Assembly: GCA_036961445.1 (NCBI GenBank)
Contig: JBALVO010000102.1
Location: forward strand, 1 to 13,931
Direction of reading: 5' to 3'
Length of the DNA stretch: 13,931 nucleotides
DNA from: JBALVO01 sp036961445
Lineage (GTDB): Bacteria > Pseudomonadota > Gammaproteobacteria > Pseudomonadales > Halieaceae
The notes beneath the pieces are model-generated. The model ran no database searches. It was not told where the DNA came from and saw only the letters and a list, made by a program, of their open reading frames with translations. Positions 1 to 6,480 of this stretch are shown here, in pieces (within the stretch, counting starts at the first letter, position 1; each line of letters begins with the position of its first letter). Made by a program: the position numbers and the translations under genes.

Positions 1-629
1 CGCCAATACAGCTGTATCATAACCGCGCCCTGGCGCAGAACTTGCTCGGCTGACAGGGTTTCGTCCTCCAGCGCCATCTCCACGATGGCGTAACCGATAT
101 CGATGGACAAGCGCGCTGGTGCATTTATTGACTCATCTGCAGGCCGATCCAACAACTCCCTCATAATCTCAGCTAACTGACTCGCTACCAGTCGATGGGA
201 GGTCAGACGCAACTCCTGCAGTGGACCAACCGCGCGCAGGGAATGCACGATTTCCAGCCCGCCCGTTTGCTCTCGCGTAACGTCATAGGTCAGCTTTAGC
301 AATTCGTAAACGTGATCCAGCAATCCCTGCAGGTCACCCTCTCCCATATAGGTATCAAACCACTGCTGGAATACCTCGTTCTGCCTATCCATCAGCACGG
401 CGCCCAGGGCATTCAGCACGGCGTATTTATTGGGAAAGTAACGGTACAGGGCCGGCACCGTAATACCCGCGCGCTCGGCAATTAGATTGGTAGAGATACG
501 TTCCACGCCAACCTCAACCAACAACTCAGCGGCAGCGCCCAGAATGGCCTCGTAGGTCCGTTTAGCGCGCTCCTGCCGGGGCTTGTTCTTCTCCAGCAGT
601 TCAACCTCGCGCCGGGCAGCTAGCATCAT
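1..629 (-). CDS. TetR/AcrR family transcriptional regulator (C-terminus cut by window edge)
   Basis: The reverse strand is open from an ATG at 629 to the window edge, about 209 codons without a stop, so the last part of the gene lies outside. The N-terminal region reads as a classic TetR DNA-binding domain: a first helix around residues 24-40 (TYEAILGAAAELLVEVG), then a helix-turn-helix around 46-66 ending in the family signature AGITVPALYRYFPNK. The rest is the helical ligand-binding and dimerisation half, which is not conserved enough to predict a ligand. Two ATG codons are adjacent (629-627 and 626-624); a GAGGAAG ribosome-binding site lies about 7 bases upstream. Such proteins are usually repressors acting on their own or a neighbouring promoter, so the region 640-810 is the likely operator zone. 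Family is confident; target is unknown. Confidence 0.93.
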   Translation of the reverse strand, partial: MMLAARREVELLEKNKPRQERAKRTYEAILGAAAELLVEVGVERISTNLIAERAGITVPALYRYFPNKYAVLNALGAVLMDRQNEVFQQWFDTYMGEGDLQGLLDHVYELLKLTYDVTREQTGGLEIVHSLRAVGPLQELRLTSHRLVASQLAEIMRELLDRPADESINAPARLSIDIGYAIVEMALEDETLSAEQVLRQGAVMIQLYW

Positions 630-811
630 TTATTACTTCCTCGCCTGCATAGAGCAAACTACAACGACTATCCAACATCGTAACGTAGCCGGAGAACCGG
701 TGCCAGTAAAACACCGAGGTCAAAACCCTGGGCTTTGCTGTGGATTCATGGCCGTGCCGATGACACAATGCATCAGCACATCAGTACACAGAACCTGGAG
801 GGAATAGCGCA
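630..811. other. Non-coding region upstream of the TetR gene
   Basis: No convincing gene is seen between the TetR start and the DUF3604-like remnant. Short readable frames exist on both strands but show no recognisable family and no good start signals. The stretch should hold the TetR promoter and operator. One small inverted repeat is visible near 689-701 (CCGG, four bases, CCGG), too short to call an operator. Confidence 0.4.
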
Positions 812-997
812 GTAAGAATCCGCAACAAAAGCTACGCCCATGGCGCACCGACAGGCGACGACCTGCAACACGTGCAATTCATCAGGGGTTGGCTGGACCC
901 GGCACAGCAATCGTTCTATTCACTCACGCTGCAGGAACGAGCGTGGACATCTCCCCCATGGATTAATCCACAAGACAACGGTAAGGAATCAAGTTGA
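764..997 (+). pseudogene. Remnant of a DUF3604-family protein (C-terminal fragments)
   Basis: This frame is open from just after a stop at 761-763 to a TGA at 995-997 but contains no ATG, GTG or TTG start positioned to make a sensible protein. Its translation resembles pieces of the C-terminal part of DUF3604 proteins, in the correct order but with the intervening stretches missing. About 833-865 reads SYAHGAPTGDDL, like the family's YA-GVPMGGDL. About 866-895 reads HVQFIRGWLD, like the family's IQIIKGWLD. About 896-919 reads DPAQQSFY. About 929-970 reads LQERAWTSPPWINP, like the family's terminal IQERAW-SPIWY. I infer a decayed gene reduced by internal deletions. The family match is from memory and rests on short segments; a coincidental non-coding frame is the alternative. 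Confidence 0.5.
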
Positions 998-1617
998 GTA
1001 TTGTTAAGCCTCGTATCGAAAACCGCTTTCGCGGTGTCACCATGCCCACCGCCTCTCACCCGGCCATACGACGGGTCAAGCGGCAGGGCGCCTACCCCTC
1101 CATTCACGGCAATAAATTATGGAAATCCAGTTGCCTGCTAATCGACTACTTAAACAAAAACAGACCGGAACACTGTCACCGCGTTATTGATGTAGGCTGC
1201 GGTTGGGGAGTATCCGGCATCTGGTGCGCCAAGACCCTGGGCTCAGAAGTAACCTCGGTAGATGCTGACCCCAACGTTTTTCCGTTTCTGGAGGCCTCCG
1301 CCAACCTGAATGGGGTGGCAACCACACCGCTGGTATCACGCTTTGAAAATCTGACAACGCGACAACTGGCGCAGTTCGATATGCTAATCGCAGCTGATAT
1401 TTGCTTCTGGGACGAACTCGTTAACCCCGTAACTAACATGGTCAATCGGGCTATCAAAGCAGGCGTCAAACAGATTCTGATAGCAGACCCGGAACGCGCT
1501 ACCTTTTTTGAAATGGCGGAGCGCTGCGTGGATCGTCATTACGCCGACATTGTAGAATGGCAGACCCGCTCGCCCATCAAAGCCCGCGGCGCCATTATGG
1601 TGATAGAGAACGCGTGA
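994..1617 (+). CDS. Class I SAM-dependent methyltransferase
   Basis: A 207-residue protein with the Rossmann-type S-adenosylmethionine-binding fold. Motif I is VIDVGCGWG at residues 64-72, and the acidic residue closing the second strand lies in SVDADPN (88-94). A post-motif segment, AADICFWDEL (133-142), resembles the lysine/small-molecule methyltransferase group that includes METTL/nicotinamide N-methyltransferase relatives. The substrate cannot be read from the sequence. The start is a TTG at 994, chosen because AAGGA (984-988) lies about 6 bases upstream and no better ATG exists before the conserved core; the internal ATG at residue 17 is a less likely alternative. The TTG overlaps the TGA of the upstream DUF3604-like frame (TTGA), an arrangement typical of translational coupling, so the gene may once have been the second in an operon. 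It ends 11 bases from the convergent TPR gene. Confidence 0.88.
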   Translation: MSIVKPRIENRFRGVTMPTASHPAIRRVKRQGAYPSIHGNKLWKSSCLLIDYLNKNRPEHCHRVIDVGCGWGVSGIWCAKTLGSEVTSVDADPNVFPFLEASANLNGVATTPLVSRFENLTTRQLAQFDMLIAADICFWDELVNPVTNMVNRAIKAGVKQILIADPERATFFEMAERCVDRHYADIVEWQTRSPIKARGAIMVIENA

Positions 1618-1628
1618 AAGGTGCCCTC

Positions 1629-2930
1629 TCAATCAACAATCTCGTAATCGCGTTGCACCTGTATGACAGACTCTGCAGCGCCACTTAGCCAGCGCGGCCG
1701 AAAACGAATCTGGGACAGTTTACGTTTGAGTCGCGAAGCCAGGCCCTCATCTTCCGGGTCGACCACGCTGGCCTGCATATTGCTAACCCGGCCCCTGGCC
1801 GATACATCGTAACTCACACTCACCACCACCTGACGCTCGTCTTCACCAACGGGACTAGACTGCCAGAAAGCGCCGTTATCAGGTAACTCTACAGGTTGTC
1901 CCAGCCACTGCTGCAGCAGTTCAAGCTGATTATCCCGCGATAACAATTGCACCACTTGCTGGTACTGCTCCCCGGCACGGCTGGGACTGCCATGCCACTG
2001 GTACCAGTCGCCCAGCTCAAGACGGATTTTGGCCAGCTCCAGGTCATCTCCGGTCGTTGCGATACGGTCGATCAAACCCTGCAACAGGCCCGCACCACGG
2101 GACAGGCTGCCGCGCTGCATTGATTGCAGGCGATTCTTGTTAAAATCTTCCGGATTCCAGTCATTGGAAATCATTGGGGTGGCTGGCGCCACGCCCATGT
2201 TCCCAACTGTGGGAGCGTATCTATCCTCCAGCAAATACAAATTGCGCACCTGACTCAGAACAAGATCACGATACCAGGGCAACGCTATAGACGAATCCTG
2301 TGTCACCGCGTCCAGCAAGTCTTCATTTAGCTGGTACAAAGCCAACATGCGGCCGCTTTCATCCGCATCTATCTCCAGGCGGATCGCCTCGCGCTGCCAG
2401 CGTAAATACGCCAGGGCAGCCCGCAGGCGCACCTCGGTAAAAGGTGGCTGGCCATTGCCATACAGGCGAAAATAGTAATTGTAACGCTCATCCAGCACCG
2501 CCATCTCACCGCTTGAACGATAGGCCGACAGCAGTTCACGCAAAATGGGCATCTGCCGCTCGCTGTAAAGACCGTCGTTAATCCTCACCACGTGCAGCGC
2601 GCGGCGATACAGGCGCAGTGCCTGCGCCATATCACCGCGCTGGCGGTAATGTCGCCCCAGGCCAGTCAAGGGCTCGGCCAGTGCATCCGCATAGGGCCCA
2701 CCGAGCTGCTCCAACTCGCTCACCTGGCGCAAGAATTGCTCATCGTCCTGCGATCCTGGCTCGGTAGATGGCAGTTGATTTGATACCGGCCCACCATCCG
2801 GCCAGCTTTGGCCGTGGCGCACGAACGCCTCACCATAGGCATATTTTCCCGCCCACACCGCGGATGCGCACAATAGCAGGCCAACTGCCAACGCCAACTG
2901 TTTAGGCCAACTATTTAACTTACTGACCAA
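1629..2930 (-). CDS. Exported TPR-repeat protein with TonB-like C-terminal domain
   Basis: A 433-residue protein beginning with a signal sequence: basic KLNSWPK, hydrophobic core LALAVGLLLCASA, and a likely signal-peptidase site after AVWA at residue 27. It should therefore be periplasmic, or anchored if uncleaved. Residues about 85-165 contain helical repeats of TPR type, for example PLTGLGRHYRQRGDMAQAL followed by LYRRAL, and another helical repeat lies around 295-335 (DLELAKIRLELGDWYQWHG). The last ~65 residues (about 369-433) have the alternating pattern of TonB C-terminal domains: a VVVSVSYDVSARGRVSNMQ strand pair, a helix SRLKRKLSQIRFRPR, and a final strand VIQVQRDYEI. It lacks TonB's Pro-rich spacer, so it is not a typical energy transducer. 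No exact family name is recognised. Role is unknown; a periplasmic scaffold is plausible. Confidence 0.82.
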   Translation of the reverse strand: MVSKLNSWPKQLALAVGLLLCASAVWAGKYAYGEAFVRHGQSWPDGGPVSNQLPSTEPGSQDDEQFLRQVSELEQLGGPYADALAEPLTGLGRHYRQRGDMAQALRLYRRALHVVRINDGLYSERQMPILRELLSAYRSSGEMAVLDERYNYYFRLYGNGQPPFTEVRLRAALAYLRWQREAIRLEIDADESGRMLALYQLNEDLLDAVTQDSSIALPWYRDLVLSQVRNLYLLEDRYAPTVGNMGVAPATPMISNDWNPEDFNKNRLQSMQRGSLSRGAGLLQGLIDRIATTGDDLELAKIRLELGDWYQWHGSPSRAGEQYQQVVQLLSRDNQLELLQQWLGQPVELPDNGAFWQSSPVGEDERQVVVSVSYDVSARGRVSNMQASVVDPEDEGLASRLKRKLSQIRFRPRWLSGAAESVIQVQRDYEIVD

Positions 2931-3133
2931 TTTTTAACCACCCTTTCTAGCCTGCCCACGTCAACAATGATATAACGACGCCCTGATGCTCCAGCGCCTT
3001 TTTTGACTGTAACATGCCATGTGCCAGCTGCTCCCGCAAGGCCTTGCATAGCGCGCTAAAGATTCCTCATAGAGCGAGCGCCTGGCGGCCGTGGAAAAAC
3101 AGCGGCGATAGGCTACTTTTAATAGTATGGAAA

Positions 3134-3157
3134 CGCCCCAGAGGGGCCAAAGAAATT
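3134..3157 (+). promoter_or_regulatory. Hairpin covering the putative ribosome-binding site of the WS/DGAT gene
   Basis: GCCCC (3135-3139), loop AGA, GGGGC (3143-3147) forms a perfect 5-base-pair stem directly upstream of the ATG at 3158. The only good Shine-Dalgarno-like sequence, AGAGGGG at 3140-3146, sits in the loop and the 3' arm. Its spacing to the ATG is about 11 bases, a little long; a weaker purine run AAAGAAA follows. If the hairpin forms in mRNA it would reduce ribosome access. Regulatory meaning is inferred. Confidence 0.35.
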
Positions 3158-5221
3158 ATGAAACAATTAGGTATACTAGACTCCGCTTTTATCAACCTGG
3201 AACAGACCAATACACCCCAACATGTTGGCGGATTGGGCATCTATGACCCATCGACCGCACCCGGGGGTTTTGTAAGATTCAAGGATGTCATCGCAGGCTT
3301 TGAGCGACGTCTCAGCAACCTGCCCCTGTTTCGCACACGACTTGTTGAAGTCCCCGGCGGACTGGATCGTCCGTACTGGGTAAAAGATGCCAACTTCGAT
3401 GTGGAGTTTCACCTGCGCCATATCGCCCTGCCCGAACCTGGCGACTGGCGACAATTGTGTATCCAGGTTGCGCGACTGCACTCCCGCCCTCTGGATATGA
3501 CCCGCCCTCTTTGGGAGGCCTACATCATCGAGGGCCTGGACAACATCCCGAACTTACCAGCGGGCTGTTTCGCGGTGTACACAAAGATGCATCACGCGTT
3601 AGTTGATGGCGCAGGAGGCTCCTCCTTTATGACTGCACTGCACGATCTGGCAGCCGATCCCGACCCTGAGGATGAAGGCGATAGCGAACCACGACTGGTT
3701 GATACCGATCCGTCGGTCGCCGAATTACTGTCAAAGGCATCCGTTAACAGCGTGAAAAATGCACTGCAACTGATCACCGGGACCGTCAAAAATACACGCG
3801 ATATGGGCAAGTACGCGATTGACATTGCGCGCAACGAAACTCCGGCTCCGGATGTATCTGCTCCCAAGACCATACTCAACAAATCTGTGGGTCCACACCG
3901 GGTGTTTGATGCGGCGGAATTTCCTCTGGAAGGGTTCAAGGATATAAAAAGTGCCATCGGAGTGACCGTGAATGATGTTGCCCTGGGCGTCATCGGTGGT
4001 GCCCTGCAGCGCTATCTGCAAGCCAAGGGCGAAGCACCGGTTGAGGGTTCCCTGGCCGCTGCATTGCCGCTGAACATGCGCACTCGCAGGGGCGTCACTG
4101 ACGACAATAACCAGGTAGGCTCGGTGTTTGCATCGTTGCACACCGATATTAGCGATCCGCTGGAGCGCGTTGCTGCGGTAAAACAGTCTACTGAAGAAGC
4201 CAAGCAAAGTGGCGAAGCCAGCCCGATGGTAGATGCGATGATGCTCGCTGGCGTGCTGTCTCCCGTTATTACCAAATCCCTGGCCGGTTTCTGGGCACGC
4301 AACGAACTATCGCGGTTTATACCGATGAATGTGTCTACCTGCATATCCAATGTGGCTGGGCCGAACTTTCCCCTGTACTGCGCTGGCGCCAAGATGGTGG
4401 ATTACTACGGCCTGGGCGTATTAACGCCAGGCATGGGTATCTTCCACCTGGTTTTCAGCTATNNNNNNNNNNNNNNNNNNNNNNNNNNNNNNNNNNNNNN
4501 NNNNNNNNNNNNNNNNNNNNNNNNNNNNNNNNNNNNNNNNNNNNNNNNNNNNNNNNNNNNNNCGGCCTGGGCGTATTAACGCCAGGCATGGGTATCTTCC
4601 ACCTGGTTTTCAGCTATGCGGGCAAGCTCTCTTTGTCAGTGCTGGCAGACCGCGATATCATGCCCGACCCGGAGTTCTACCACGACTGCCTTGTAGCGTC
4701 CTATGAAGAACTGTATAGCGCGGCGATGGTTGCAGCAGGTACCAGCAAGGCCGCAGTGGCAAAAGCCAGAATAAAGTCACCCAAGCGCAAGCGGGCAACC
4801 GCTACAGATACCAAAAAAGCTGCAGTGAAGGCAAAGACCAAAGCTGGAGTAAAGACCAAAACTTCCTCCAAGGCGAAGACCAAAGCTGCGGNNNNNNNNN
4901 NNNNNNNNNNNNNNNNNNNNNNNNNNNNNNNNNNNNNNNNNNNNNNNNNNNNNNNNNNNNNNNNNNNNNNNNNNNNNNNNNNNNNNNNNNNCAAAAAGCA
5001 AAACTTCTGCCAAGGCGAAAACCAAAACAGCGGTAAAGACCAAAACTCCCACCAAGGCAAAGACCAAAGCTGCGGCAAAAAGCAAAACTTCTGCCAAGGC
5101 GAAAACCAAAACAGCGGTAAAGACCAAAACCTCCGCCAGGGCGAAGACCAAAGGCACACGGTCCAAAGCCGCCCGGCGGGCTCCAGGAACAGTCAAGCCC
5201 AAGCTAAAAGCCAGCAGATAA
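3158..5221 (+). CDS. Wax ester synthase/diacylglycerol acyltransferase (WS/DGAT) with Lys-rich repeat tail; interrupted by two assembly gaps
   Basis: This bifunctional O-acyltransferase joins acyl-CoA to fatty alcohols or diacylglycerol, making storage wax esters and triacylglycerol at the inner membrane/lipid droplet. The start ATG at 3158 gives the family N-terminus (MKQLGILDSAFINLE). The catalytic motif HHALVDG is at residues 145-151, a RPLW segment at 116-119, and the late motif ISNVAGP at 396-402. Frame 2 runs to 4462, where a 100-N gap starts. The 55 bases after the gap repeat those before it, so the true sequence continues at 4618 with AGKLSLSVLAD and ends its core near residue 475 (SYEELYSAAMVAA). 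A Lys/Ala/Thr-rich tail follows (KAKTK, KTKT and AKSKTSAK units), crosses the second gap in frame if that gap is zero or whole 84-bp units, and stops at the TAA at 5219-5221. Minimum length is about 602 residues, compared with roughly 450-480 usual. The tail resembles PhaF/PhaM or histone-H1-like DNA-binding tails. Confidence 0.9.
4408..4617 (+). repeat. Exact 55-bp duplication flanking scaffold gap 1 (assembly artefact)
   Basis: Bases 4408-4462 and 4563-4617 are identical over 55 bases and sit immediately on either side of a 100-N run. Reading straight from the first copy into the bases after the second restores an uninterrupted WS/DGAT frame. Contig ends that overlap by exactly one k-mer (55 is a standard SPAdes value) and are then joined with a fixed 100-N spacer would look like this. 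It is not a biological repeat. Confidence 0.9.
4463..4562. other. Scaffold gap 1 (100 N)
   Basis: Exactly 100 N, a conventional placeholder of unknown length. Flanking identity indicates that the real gap is negative (overlapping contigs), so nothing is missing from the WS/DGAT core here. Confidence 0.97.
4849..5159 (+). repeat. 84-bp (28-codon) tandem repeat encoding the Lys-rich tail
   Basis: After gap 2, one full unit (4992-5075) is followed by a second (5076-5159). They are identical over their first 55 bases and diverge afterwards. Before the gap, 4849-4891 matches the last 43 bases of the unit with a few substitutions and stops exactly at the unit boundary (AAAGCTGCGG). Each unit encodes AKSKTSAK, AKTKTAVK, TKT and TKAKTKAA segments. 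Being in whole codons, copy-number changes would lengthen or shorten the protein tail without frameshift. Confidence 0.88.
4892..4991. other. Scaffold gap 2 (100 N) inside the tail repeat
   Basis: Exactly 100 N within the Lys-rich coding repeat. The base before it (4891) is the first base of a GCA codon that is completed by 4992-4993, so a real gap of zero keeps the frame. Any whole number of 84-bp units would as well. The true copy number is unknown. Confidence 0.97.
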
Positions 5222-5278
5222 ACCGTGAGCCGGGTTTCGGCTTGCGATCTTTCAGGCCCACAGGCAGACCCCAGGGCA

Positions 5279-5304
5279 TAAAAAAACCCGCCAAGCGGCG
5301 GGTT
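5279..5304 (-). terminator. Rho-independent terminator-like hairpin, best oriented for the minus strand
   Basis: An 8-bp perfect stem AACCCGCC (5285-5292), loop AAGC, GGCGGGTT (5297-5304). On the reverse strand the stem runs into seven T residues (from the A run at 5280-5286), the classic intrinsic terminator form. On the forward strand it is followed only by TTCAAAAA, a poor U-tract, although the position just after the WS/DGAT stop suggests it may also serve that gene. No minus-strand gene is visible to its right within 6 kb. Confidence 0.6.
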
Positions 5305-5330
5305 CAAAAATAACTCTGTAGGACCTGGAT

Positions 5331-5384
5331 GGTTGCCCATCGATAGCTGCCATTGGGGCAACCGCCAATCCTGCAAAATCAGGA
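5331..5384. promoter_or_regulatory. Inverted repeats upstream of the LysR gene
   Basis: GGTTGCCC (5331-5338) and GGGCAACC (5356-5363) are perfect 8-base inverted arms separated by 17 bases. A second smaller palindrome, TCCTG-CAAAAT-CAGGA, spans 5369-5384. Their place between the WS/DGAT terminator hairpin and the LysR promoter zone fits operator sites or transcript hairpins, but no binding specificity can be assigned. Confidence 0.4.
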
Positions 5385-5396
5385 CTGTGTTTCGAG

Positions 5397-5424
5397 TTGT
5401 ATTGAGTGTATTAAGCGCTATGAT
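5397..5424 (+). promoter_or_regulatory. Candidate promoter of the LysR-TatD-acyl-CoA dehydrogenase group
   Basis: TTGTAT (5397-5402), a 16-base spacer, and TATGAT (5419-5424; five of six consensus bases) form a weak -35/strong -10 pair. The surrounding 5400-5475 is strikingly AT-rich compared with the rest of the window, as expected for a promoter/regulator-binding zone. Other A/T-rich -10 choices are possible. Confidence 0.35.
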
Positions 5425-5480
5425 ATAGATCTAATGTATTATTATTATATTTTACATGAATTATATTTATATCAGGTGCC

Positions 5481-6467
5481 ATGAATACTCACGATCTTTC
5501 TAAAGCTGACCTCAACCTGTTGATTTCGTTACAGGTTTTGCTTGAGGAAAAAAGCGTCTCCAGAGCCGCGGAGAGGCTGTTTATCACCCAGCCAGCCATG
5601 AGTAAGACCCTCTCTCGCCTGCGACTACTGTTTAACGACCCCTTGTTCACCCGCAGCAGCCACGGTATGCAGCCAACCCCCAGAGCCCAGGAGCTGGCTC
5701 GAGACCTGCCCAGTATACTGGGCAGTATCACGCAACTGGTCACCGGCGCTGCCTTCGAACCCAGTACCTTTGCCGGCGAAATCACCCTGGCATTGTCAGA
5801 GTATATTGGCGTAGCACTCCTGCCCGAGCTGGCAAAAACATTGCAAACCCAATCGCCCCACCTGAGCATCAAGGTGATCACCAGAGTAGAAAATCAATTG
5901 GACGAGCTGGCACTGGGCAACCTGGATTTCGCTATACATATCCAGCATGCCCAATACGGCAGTGAGTTCACGGTGCACCCGCTAGGAGGGAGTCCGCCGG
6001 CCATACTGACGCGCGTTGGTCACCCCTTGAGCCAAGGCGAGGTCACCTGGCAACGGCTGGCACAGTTCCCGCTGGTGCGCCTGTATGTCTCGGACTGGGA
6101 ACAACTGGAGATACAACGCAATGCTGAAGCCGTGATGGCGATGCAGGATCATCAACAGGGGACACTGGAGATTTCTCATTTGCTCACCGCATTGGAGGTG
6201 CTGCGCCATACCGACTACTTTATGCCGGCTCCCGCCTATATTTTGCAAAATGAGGATGCGACCCGCGGCATCACCGCCCTGCCCGTCCCCCAGTCCGGCG
6301 ATTTCAGCATCAACTATGCACTGGTCGCACACAAGCGCACAGCCAACTCCCCGCTGCACAACTGGTTGTGGGAACAGATCACGTGTACCATCGCCGACTT
6401 GAGAACCCCACACCCACGCAAGATGCGACAGCGCGTTGCAGCTGGCAGCATCGACCAGAATCAATAG
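5481..6467 (+). CDS. LysR-family transcriptional regulator
   Basis: A 328-residue protein with the LysR winged helix-turn-helix at residues 11-70: LNLLISLQVLLEE, then SVSRAAERLFITQPAMSKT, then the wing segment NDPLFTRSSHGMQPTPRAQ. This wing form is typical of the NodD/LeuO/SyrM-like subgroup. Residues from about 98 to 305 form the effector-binding domain (ITLALSEYIGVALLPEL onwards). Length is normal for the family. The ATG at 5481 has only a weak AGG (5474-5476) upstream. It starts a run of three same-strand genes with gaps of 13 bases, so it may regulate its own transcript, which carries TatD and an acyl-CoA dehydrogenase. The effector is unknown. Confidence 0.93.
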   Translation: MNTHDLSKADLNLLISLQVLLEEKSVSRAAERLFITQPAMSKTLSRLRLLFNDPLFTRSSHGMQPTPRAQELARDLPSILGSITQLVTGAAFEPSTFAGEITLALSEYIGVALLPELAKTLQTQSPHLSIKVITRVENQLDELALGNLDFAIHIQHAQYGSEFTVHPLGGSPPAILTRVGHPLSQGEVTWQRLAQFPLVRLYVSDWEQLEIQRNAEAVMAMQDHQQGTLEISHLLTALEVLRHTDYFMPAPAYILQNEDATRGITALPVPQSGDFSINYALVAHKRTANSPLHNWLWEQITCTIADLRTPHPRKMRQRVAAGSIDQNQ

Positions 6468-6480
6468 CGAATTGCCCGGC

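Noticed and set aside
583..807. 74-codon plus-strand frame opposite and upstream of the TetR start
   Set aside because: It overlaps the well-supported TetR gene, has biased low-complexity composition and shows no family resemblance.
1618..1628. Shared terminator between the convergent methyltransferase and TPR genes
   Set aside because: Only 11 bases separate the stops and no hairpin with a T-run is visible there.
3014..3157. Upstream in-frame ATG that would extend the WS/DGAT by 48 residues
   Set aside because: The extension is Cys/Arg-rich and unlike any WS/DGAT. The family N-terminus MKQLGILDSAF begins exactly at 3158.
4849..5159. CRISPR-like or intergenic tandem array
   Set aside because: Units are contiguous with no spacers, are in coding frame, and have no nearby cas genes.
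4992..5313. Gln/Asn-rich reading frame (KKQNFCQGENQ type) after gap 2, running past 5221
   Set aside because: It arises only because the 100-N placeholder shifts the frame. The Lys/Ala/Thr frame matches the pre-gap protein and ends at a proper TAA.
4701..5376. Long open minus-strand frames opposite the Lys-rich tail
   Set aside because: Codons for Lys, Ala and Thr rarely create stops on the other strand. The translations are low-complexity Leu/Phe/Val repeats with no start signal.
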